A DNA stretch of 64,000 nt from the NCBI RefSeq assembly GCF_005049285.1, contig NZ_SOSC01000001.1:1-64000 (forward strand), in the 5' to 3' direction. The notes beneath the pieces were generated by a model that worked only from the letters and a program-made list of their open reading frames with translations, made no database searches and was not told the origin of the DNA. Positions 59,068-64,000 of the stretch are shown here, piece after piece. The DNA comes from Halorientalis salina (GTDB taxonomy: Archaea; Halobacteriota; Halobacteria; Halobacteriales; Haloarculaceae). Position 1 is the stretch's first letter, and each line of letters starts with the position of its first letter. Position numbers and translations under genes: made by a program.

Positions 59068-60246
59068 TTACATGTCGGGCCACGCCTTCGCGGCGCGGCC
59101 GGGGCCGGTGATCGAGTTGATCCAGCGAGCGGCGATGGCCTTCTTCAGGTTCCGGGCCATGAAGCCGCCGAACGTGTCGCCGGGGATCAGACTCATCGGG
59201 AACTGCGTCACGTCGTGAGCGACAGCGTCCTCGCCGACTGAGATGGCCGTACCTTTGCTCTCGAACGTCCAGTCATCGAGGGGCTGACCGCGCATCTGTC
59301 GGGCCATGTTCTTCCCGATGTGGTCGGCGGCCTCCCAGGCGGCCTCGGCGGTCGGCGGCGCGGGGTTCTCGCCGGGCTGGTCGATGAGGGCACAGTCGCC
59401 GATGGCGAAGACGCGCTCGTCCTCGGTCTGGAAGTTCATCTCCGTGTGAATGCGGTGATTGCGGTCGTCTTTCTCCAGATCGACGTCGCGGACGGCGTCG
59501 CGGCCCGTGATCCCGCCGGTCCAGATGAGGACGTCGTAGTCGAGTTCCGTCTCGTCACCGACGTAGATGGTCTCCTCGTCGACCTCGCCGATGAACTCGC
59601 CCGTCATGATGTTGACGTCGCGCTCCTCCAGCAGTTTGCGGAGTTTGGCCTGGACCTCGGGGTCGTTCCCGGGGAAGATCTCGTCGAGTCCTTCGACGAG
59701 GTGGATGTCGATGGGGGCGCGGTGGTCCTCGCGGAAGCCGGCGATCTCGCCGGCCGTCTGGATACCCGAGAGGCCGGCACCGCCGACGACGACCTGTGCG
59801 GGGTCGGACTGGGAGGCAGCGCGAGCGGCCTCCTTGACGTCCTGGTGAATGCCCATCGCGTCGTCGAGGCTCTTCAGCGTGTGGGAGTACTCTTCGAGGC
59901 CGTCGATCCCGAAGAAGGCGGTCTGGGAGCCGATCGCGACCAGCAGGTAGTCGTAGTCGATAGTAGAGTCGTCGTCGAGTTCGATCGTCCGGTCCTCGGT
60001 CTCGATGTCGACGACCTCGCCCTGCACGAATCGCGTGCTCGGGGACTTGATGTCGTCGACCGGGATCGTGACTTTCTCCTGAATGCTCGGATCACGAATG
60101 CAGCGGTGGGACTCGTGGAGGACGAGGTGATAATCGACGTTCGAGACCCACGTGATGTCCGCGTCGTTCCCCAGTTCGGATTCGAGGCTCTTGATTGCGC
60201 CCGCACCCGCGTATCCCGACCCGAGTACGACTACGTTCTCTGTCAT
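59068..60246 (-). CDS. Type II NADH dehydrogenase-like FAD oxidoreductase (NDH-2)
   Basis: The 392-residue protein has the FAD fold VVVLGSGYAGAGAIKSLESE, the NAD fold VVVGGAGLSGIQTAGEIAGF, DYLLVAIGSQTAFFG and the second FAD motif RVFAIGDCALIDQPGENPAP. Together with AEAAWEAADHIGKNM these match NDH-2 and sulfide:quinone reductase relatives. It lacks an obvious catalytic Cys pair of sulfide:quinone reductases. It probably passes electrons from NADH to menaquinone at the membrane. ATG 60246 follows the FAD-fold start; a longer frame to 60300 is not needed. Confidence 0.85.
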   Translation of the reverse strand: MTENVVVLGSGYAGAGAIKSLESELGNDADITWVSNVDYHLVLHESHRCIRDPSIQEKVTIPVDDIKSPSTRFVQGEVVDIETEDRTIELDDDSTIDYDYLLVAIGSQTAFFGIDGLEEYSHTLKSLDDAMGIHQDVKEAARAASQSDPAQVVVGGAGLSGIQTAGEIAGFREDHRAPIDIHLVEGLDEIFPGNDPEVQAKLRKLLEERDVNIMTGEFIGEVDEETIYVGDETELDYDVLIWTGGITGRDAVRDVDLEKDDRNHRIHTEMNFQTEDERVFAIGDCALIDQPGENPAPPTAEAAWEAADHIGKNMARQMRGQPLDDWTFESKGTAISVGEDAVAHDVTQFPMSLIPGDTFGGFMARNLKKAIAARWINSITGPGRAAKAWPDM

Positions 60247-60453
60247 GGGTGCCTCTCGGGTGTCACCTGATACAAAGGCTTTGAAATCGTGACGTACCAA
60301 CCGGCAGTTGTTACCGACAGAAAGCCGGTTCTATCCGGCGATATTTACCACGGCGACGGCCCGGTCGCGTAGAATCATATCCAAGTTGTCACTGTCAAAG
60401 AGATGTAATGACGACCGTCGGGCTCCGTCTCCGTGACGGGGTCGAGCGAGCCC

Positions 60454-60987
60454 TTATTTCGCGACCTCGCCGACTGGTGCTTTCATGTCGTCGATGGTGA
60501 GAATGAGGATGTTGCTGGTGTCGTCTTTACCGCTGACGGTACCGATGATGCGGAGTTTCGAGAGCGGGGTCGGGCCGACGGTGACGGTGTCGCCCTCGTG
60601 GAAATCGGAGATCGAACCCTGGAGTTTGATCTCGGCGCGACACTCCTCGGGGTGGTGGACGCTCGTGAGGTCTATCTCTTCGACGTTGGCCGTTTCGACG
60701 GGTTCGCCGTTGTGGGCGAGGGGCACGTCTGCCGCCTGGTCCATGTCCTGGACCTGCAGCGCGTCGTATGCGTTCGCAGTTGGCTTGTAGCCACCTTTGG
60801 GGCCAGGTACACCCTCGACCAACTGGAGGGCCTTGAGACTCTGCATCTGGTTGCGGATCGTCCCCGGGTTACGGTCGACCTGTTCGGCGATGTCTTCGCC
60901 CTTGACCGCTGACTCGGACTCCCGATAGAGATTGACGAGTTCCTGAAGGATGTTCTTCTGACTCGGAGTGAGTTCGATTGATGACAT
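60454..60987 (-). CDS. Winged-helix transcription regulator with C-terminal beta domain
   Basis: The 177-residue protein starts MSSIELTPSQKNILQELVNL and has a winged HTH (about 5-65) with recognition helix RNPGTIRNQMQSLKALQLVE and wing GPKGGYKPT. The second half is a beta-rich domain (about 85-175, DFHEGDTVTVGPTPLSKLRI) ending DDMKAPVGEVAK. Similar haloarchaeal proteins are often listed as Rrf2-type or TrmB-like. Targets unknown. ATG 60987 fits a TATA-like site 27 bases upstream. Confidence 0.75.
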   Translation of the reverse strand: MSSIELTPSQKNILQELVNLYRESESAVKGEDIAEQVDRNPGTIRNQMQSLKALQLVEGVPGPKGGYKPTANAYDALQVQDMDQAADVPLAHNGEPVETANVEEIDLTSVHHPEECRAEIKLQGSISDFHEGDTVTVGPTPLSKLRIIGTVSGKDDTSNILILTIDDMKAPVGEVAK

Positions 60988-61007
60988 AACGGAACGTTCG
61001 TGGTAGT

Positions 61008-61019
61008 TTTCCTTAAACC
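61008..61019 (-). promoter_or_regulatory. TATA box for the winged-helix regulator gene
   Basis: On the minus strand GGTTTAAGGAAA lies about 27 bases ahead of the ATG at 60987. TTTAAG-type elements are typical TATA boxes of leaderless haloarchaeal genes. Confidence 0.55.
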
Positions 61020-61145
61020 CGGCGGATAAATGAGTATCGTTCCACGAATCCAAAATCCGACGGCAAGCAGTCGAATGACGCGTCTCGATAGTGACAATAT
61101 CCGGCAAGCGATACACATTTAGTCGTCCCCTTGGGTTTCAGAGGT

Positions 61146-62075
61146 ATGCAGGGAAAGCGTGTGCTCGTGACCGGCGGCGCGGGGTTCATCGGATCGAACC
61201 TCGCCAACGGGCTCGCGGCTGACAACGACGTGATCGCGCTCGACGACGGCTATCTCGGTACCCCCGAGAACTTAGACGACGACGTCGAGTACGTCGAGGC
61301 CAGCGTCCTCGACGATGATCTCCCGGCCGACGTCGATGTGCTCTTTCACCTCGCGGCGCTGTCCTCGCTGAACATGCACGAGGACGACCCCCAGCTGGGG
61401 GCCCGGGTCAACGTCGAGGGGTTCGTCAACACGGTCGAGCAAGTACGGAAGGAAGGGTGTGACACCGTCGTCTACGCCTCGACCTCCTCGATCTACGGCA
61501 GCCGGACCGAACCCTCTCCCGAGGACATGCCGGTGGCGGTCAACACCGGGTACGAGGCCTCGAAACTGGCTCGCGAGCGCTACGGCGAGTATTACGCGAA
61601 CTATCACGACATGAACGTCGCCGGCCTGCGCTTCTTTTCGGTCTACCAGGGCTACGGCGGCGCGGAGGAACACAAAGGCGAGTACGCCAACGTGATCGCG
61701 CAGTTCGCCGACGACATGGCCGGCGGCGAGCCGCCGGTGTTGTACGGCGACGGTACCCAGACCCGTGACTTCACTCACGTGAGCGATATCGTCCGCGGGA
61801 TCGAACTGGCCGCCGATCACGAGTTGACGGGGATCTACAACCTCGGCACCGGCGACGCCTACAGTTTCAACACGGTCGTCGAGATGCTCAACGACGAACT
61901 CGGGACCGACATCAACCCCGAGTACGTCGAGAACCCGATCCCCGAGGACGTCTACGTCCACGACACGTGCGCCGACTTCTCGAAGATACGCGAGGCGACC
62001 GGCTGGGAGCCCGAAATCGACTTCGAGGAGGGCATCCGTCGGGTCTGTGCCCAGTACACCGGCGCGAACGTCTAG
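61146..62075 (+). CDS. NAD-dependent epimerase/dehydratase (GalE-like extended SDR)
   Basis: The 309-residue protein begins MQGKRVLVTGGAGFIGSNLA (NAD-binding GxxGxxG). It has FHLAALSSLNMHEDDPQLGA, the catalytic Ser/Thr in YASTSSIYGSRTEP and Y-E-A-S-K (NTGYEASKLARERYGEYYA), and the substrate-side RFFSVYQGYGG. It acts on a nucleotide sugar, possibly UDP-glucose 4-epimerase or a dehydratase. It stands alone, so the polysaccharide pathway is not identified. ATG 61146 is the natural start. Confidence 0.9.
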   Translation: MQGKRVLVTGGAGFIGSNLANGLAADNDVIALDDGYLGTPENLDDDVEYVEASVLDDDLPADVDVLFHLAALSSLNMHEDDPQLGARVNVEGFVNTVEQVRKEGCDTVVYASTSSIYGSRTEPSPEDMPVAVNTGYEASKLARERYGEYYANYHDMNVAGLRFFSVYQGYGGAEEHKGEYANVIAQFADDMAGGEPPVLYGDGTQTRDFTHVSDIVRGIELAADHELTGIYNLGTGDAYSFNTVVEMLNDELGTDINPEYVENPIPEDVYVHDTCADFSKIREATGWEPEIDFEEGIRRVCAQYTGANV

Positions 62076-62122
62076 CCCGTCGGACAGTCGATTTTTGTGC
62101 GTTCGGGAGAGTGCAGGTACTG

Positions 62123-63043
62123 ATGGACAGGAACGTACGCGTCATCGGGGTACCGATGGATCTGGGAGCCGACCGACGTGGCGTCGACATGGGCCCGTCG
62201 GCCATCCGCTACGCCGGTCTGGCCGCTGAACTGGAGGCGATCGGAGCGACGTGTGTCGACTGGGGCGACGTTCACGTCCCGCGACCGGAGGGAACCGATC
62301 CGGACGCCGGCGCACCGACCGACGGCGACGCCAAGTTCCTGACCGAGACCGAGACCGTCTGTACGCGGCTCTCGCACGAAGTCACAGAGGCCGTCGACGA
62401 CGGGGAACTCCCACTCGTGCTCGGCGGTGACCACTCGATCGCCATCGGGAGCGCCGGCGGGGTGTCCCGCGACGAGTCGACGGGGATCGTCTGGTTCGAC
62501 GCCCACGGGGATTTCAACACGCCCGCGACGACGCCGAGCGGGAACGTCCACGGGATGAGCCTCGCCGCGATCCTCGGTCTCGGGGAGTTCGCCGACACCG
62601 ACTGGGCCCCCGCACGGAACGTCGCCGAGGAGAACGTCGCCATCATCGGCCTCCGGAGCCTCGACGAGGGCGAGCGATCGAACATCCGCGACAGCGACGT
62701 GACTGCCTACACCATGACGGACATCGACGACCGCGGCGTGACCGACGTGGTCGAGGAAGCCATCGAGGTGGCGACGGACGGGACGGACGGGGTCGCCGTC
62801 AGTCTGGACCTGGACTGGCTCGACCCGACGGAGGCCCCCGGCGTGGGGACGCCGGTTCGCGGTGGCGTCTCCTACCGCGAGGCCCACGCCGCGATGGAAC
62901 TGGTCGCCGAACACCTCTCGGAACCGGGGCTGTTGCGCAGCTTCGAACTGGTCGAGGTCAACCCGATTCTGGACCAGCACAACCAGACCGCTGAGCTGGC
63001 CGTCGAACTGGTCGCCAGCGCCCTCGGGAAGATCATCCTCTGA
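62123..63043 (+). CDS. Arginase/agmatinase-family ureohydrolase
   Basis: The 306-residue protein has the Mn-binding signatures LVLGGDHSIAIGSAGG, VWFDAHGDFNTP and SLDLDWLDPTEAPGVGTPVR, and RSFELVEVNPILDQHNQTAE near the end. Family members hydrolyse arginine, agmatine or formiminoglutamate. The GTPVRGG substrate side with S-Y-R-E-A-H fits the arginase-like branch. ATG 62123 opens DRNVRVIGVPMDLGADRRGV. Substrate remains an inference. Confidence 0.88.
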   Translation: MDRNVRVIGVPMDLGADRRGVDMGPSAIRYAGLAAELEAIGATCVDWGDVHVPRPEGTDPDAGAPTDGDAKFLTETETVCTRLSHEVTEAVDDGELPLVLGGDHSIAIGSAGGVSRDESTGIVWFDAHGDFNTPATTPSGNVHGMSLAAILGLGEFADTDWAPARNVAEENVAIIGLRSLDEGERSNIRDSDVTAYTMTDIDDRGVTDVVEEAIEVATDGTDGVAVSLDLDWLDPTEAPGVGTPVRGGVSYREAHAAMELVAEHLSEPGLLRSFELVEVNPILDQHNQTAELAVELVASALGKIIL

Positions 63044-63047
63044 GCGC

Positions 63048-63863
63048 TCAGCCTCGGCTTCGATACGGGGGTCGCGGCGGGGACGACCGCGTGACGGACA
63101 CCGTGTCCGACGACCCGGTCAGATCGGCGACGACCGTCATCGCGCTGATCTGGACGGCGAAGACGAGTTCGTCGAGCAGGACCCCGATCAGCGGGACCTC
63201 GCCCATCAGTCCGCTGCCCAGCCCCAGCACCAGCACGATACCGAGGACTCGAACCCCGTGGCCCGCGACCCGCCGCCAGCTTTCTCGCACGCTCCGTCGA
63301 AGGCCGTGTCCCCGAACGACCAGCGGGAGCGCGACGAAGAGGCGGAGCAGGACGAACAGGATCGCGAGCACCACCGGGAGTGCCAGGACGGGAACTAGCG
63401 CTGCGAGTCCGACGAGCAGCCCGAACCCGGCGAGGATGCCGACCGTCAGACCCACTGCTCGCAGGAACCGCTCCGGTGTGAGGTCGTCGAACCCGGCTCG
63501 AAGGTCGCCACTGTCGATGGCGGCGATGCCGATAACGACGACGGCCAGGGTTCCGAGCGACGTGACGGTCAGCATGACCAGCCGTGCGGCCAGCCAGGGG
63601 AGCCGCAGGCCGTAGAAGGCACCGAGCGACGCGCTAACTGGGGGACCGTCCGTTCCGCTGATCGTGCCGTCGACGGTGACCTGGAACGGACTGACCAGCG
63701 TCGTCGTCGTGGACGGCACCGGGTCCAGAAGCATGAGTTGCTCGACGCCGACCGAAAGGAGTCCAGCGACGAGAAAGAGCACAACGACGGTCGGGTGCCA
63801 GGACAGCCGACGCAGGGCTTCGCGGAGCGTGTCCCAGACACGCACGGGCTGTCGGTCGGTCAC
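63048..63863 (-). CDS. Multi-spanning membrane protein, DUF7544/DUF4013-like
   Basis: From GTG 63863 the 271-residue product has about five or six membrane helices (HPTVVVLFLVAGLLSVGVE, LPWLAARLVMLTVTSLGTLA, AVGLTVGILAGFGLLVGLAA, LPVVLAILFVLLRLFVALPL, VRVLGIVLVLGLGSGLMGEV). It has a conserved-looking basic segment (RGHGLRRSVRESWRRVAGHG) typical of the haloarchaeal DUF7544/DUF4013 group. Function unknown. Its GTG overlaps the stop of the PQQ-propeller gene, so they are cotranslated. Confidence 0.7.
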   Translation of the reverse strand: MTDRQPVRVWDTLREALRRLSWHPTVVVLFLVAGLLSVGVEQLMLLDPVPSTTTTLVSPFQVTVDGTISGTDGPPVSASLGAFYGLRLPWLAARLVMLTVTSLGTLAVVVIGIAAIDSGDLRAGFDDLTPERFLRAVGLTVGILAGFGLLVGLAALVPVLALPVVLAILFVLLRLFVALPLVVRGHGLRRSVRESWRRVAGHGVRVLGIVLVLGLGSGLMGEVPLIGVLLDELVFAVQISAMTVVADLTGSSDTVSVTRSSPPRPPYRSRG

Positions 63864-64000
63864 GCCGACCCCTCCAGTGCGTACACCGCGTCTGCGTCGG
63901 AGAGGTACACCGTCCCGTCCCCTACCGCTGGCGAGGACACGTTGTACGTGCCTTCGAAGCGCCACAGTTCGTCGCCGGTCTCGGCGTCGTGTGCGAGCAG
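63860..64000 (-). CDS. PQQ-like beta-propeller repeat protein, C-terminal end (window edge)
   Basis: The 46 visible codons read LLAHDAETGDELWRFEGTYN, VSSPAVGDGTVYLSDADAVY and ALEGSA before TGA at 63862-63860. The A-x-D-x-x-T-G-x-x-x-W and S-x-P-x-V-x-x-G-x-V-Y pattern is that of PQQ-like repeats of outer-surface beta-propellers. The gene extends beyond the window to the right. It overlaps the membrane-protein gene start by three bases (GTGA). Confidence 0.85.
   Translation of the reverse strand: MLAHDAETGDELWRFEGTYNVSSPAVGDGTVYLSDADAVYALEGSA

Noticed and set aside
59068-60246. Sulfide:quinone oxidoreductase assignment for the FAD protein
   Set aside because: The two FAD motifs fit both families, but I see no conserved redox Cys pair, and the C-terminal part resembles NDH-2.

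Overview
The window is GC-rich, densely coded DNA from a haloarchaeon (class Halobacteria). Supporting signs are strongly acidic proteins, Tat signals with a D/E-rich context, a Bat/HTH_10 regulator, a PQQ-type propeller, an archaeal-type SAM synthetase, a PhaC synthase, a DacZ-type diadenylate cyclase, CobT, NFACT/RqcH and archaeal Elp3. Haloarculaceae would fit but cannot be proved from the sequence. No rRNA, tRNA or CRISPR array was found.

Layout. 1-1 kb: left end of a tnpB-type IS element inserted in, or abutting, a decapitated universal stress protein gene, followed by an intact one. 1-4 kb: a PAC2-family protein and a PhaC polyhydroxyalkanoate synthase broken by a single-base shift in an A7 run and carrying a C-terminal helix-hairpin-helix domain. 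4-14.3 kb: the main respiratory cluster. A membrane-anchored Bat/DmsR-like regulator is divergent from a polycistronic operon encoding a four-cluster Fe-S protein, an NrfD-type membrane subunit, a Tat-exported molybdopterin catalytic subunit with a Cys candidate Mo ligand, a TorD chaperone, an Mrp/NBP35 Fe-S carrier and MobA. The gene order B-C-A resembles ttrBCA. Two copies of a 16-bp element lie in the divergent promoter region.

14-23 kb: VanZ, small proteins, a P2-type cation ATPase, an RNA-binding protein, DUF1918, Nudix and pyrBI. 23.8-32 kb: a Tat-secreted beta-helix protein, a MinD-like ATPase paired with a P-loop-less RAD55-like protein, a small zinc-ribbon protein, an FKBP-type isomerase, a CYTH protein, SAM synthetase, and a DUF7504-like/two-domain KaiC pair.

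32-50 kb: DUF5804, cysteine synthase, DUF488, thioredoxin, an Asp-rich repeat secreted protein, DUF255 thioredoxin protein, purD, a hexapeptide acyltransferase, translationally coupled dacZ-mscS (c-di-AMP and osmotic control), an alpha/beta hydrolase, cobT-cbiA, RqcH/NFACT, a renalase-like oxidoreductase, an MBL hydrolase and a small membrane protein. 50-64 kb: elp3 with a duplicated 3' end flanking a hairpin-rich 255-bp insert, a RecJ/Cdc45-like protein lacking DHH residues, a Yip1-type protein, an FMN reductase, a 7TM histidine kinase, NDH-2, a winged-helix regulator, a GalE-like epimerase, an arginase-family enzyme, and a membrane protein overlapping a PQQ-propeller gene that runs off the end.
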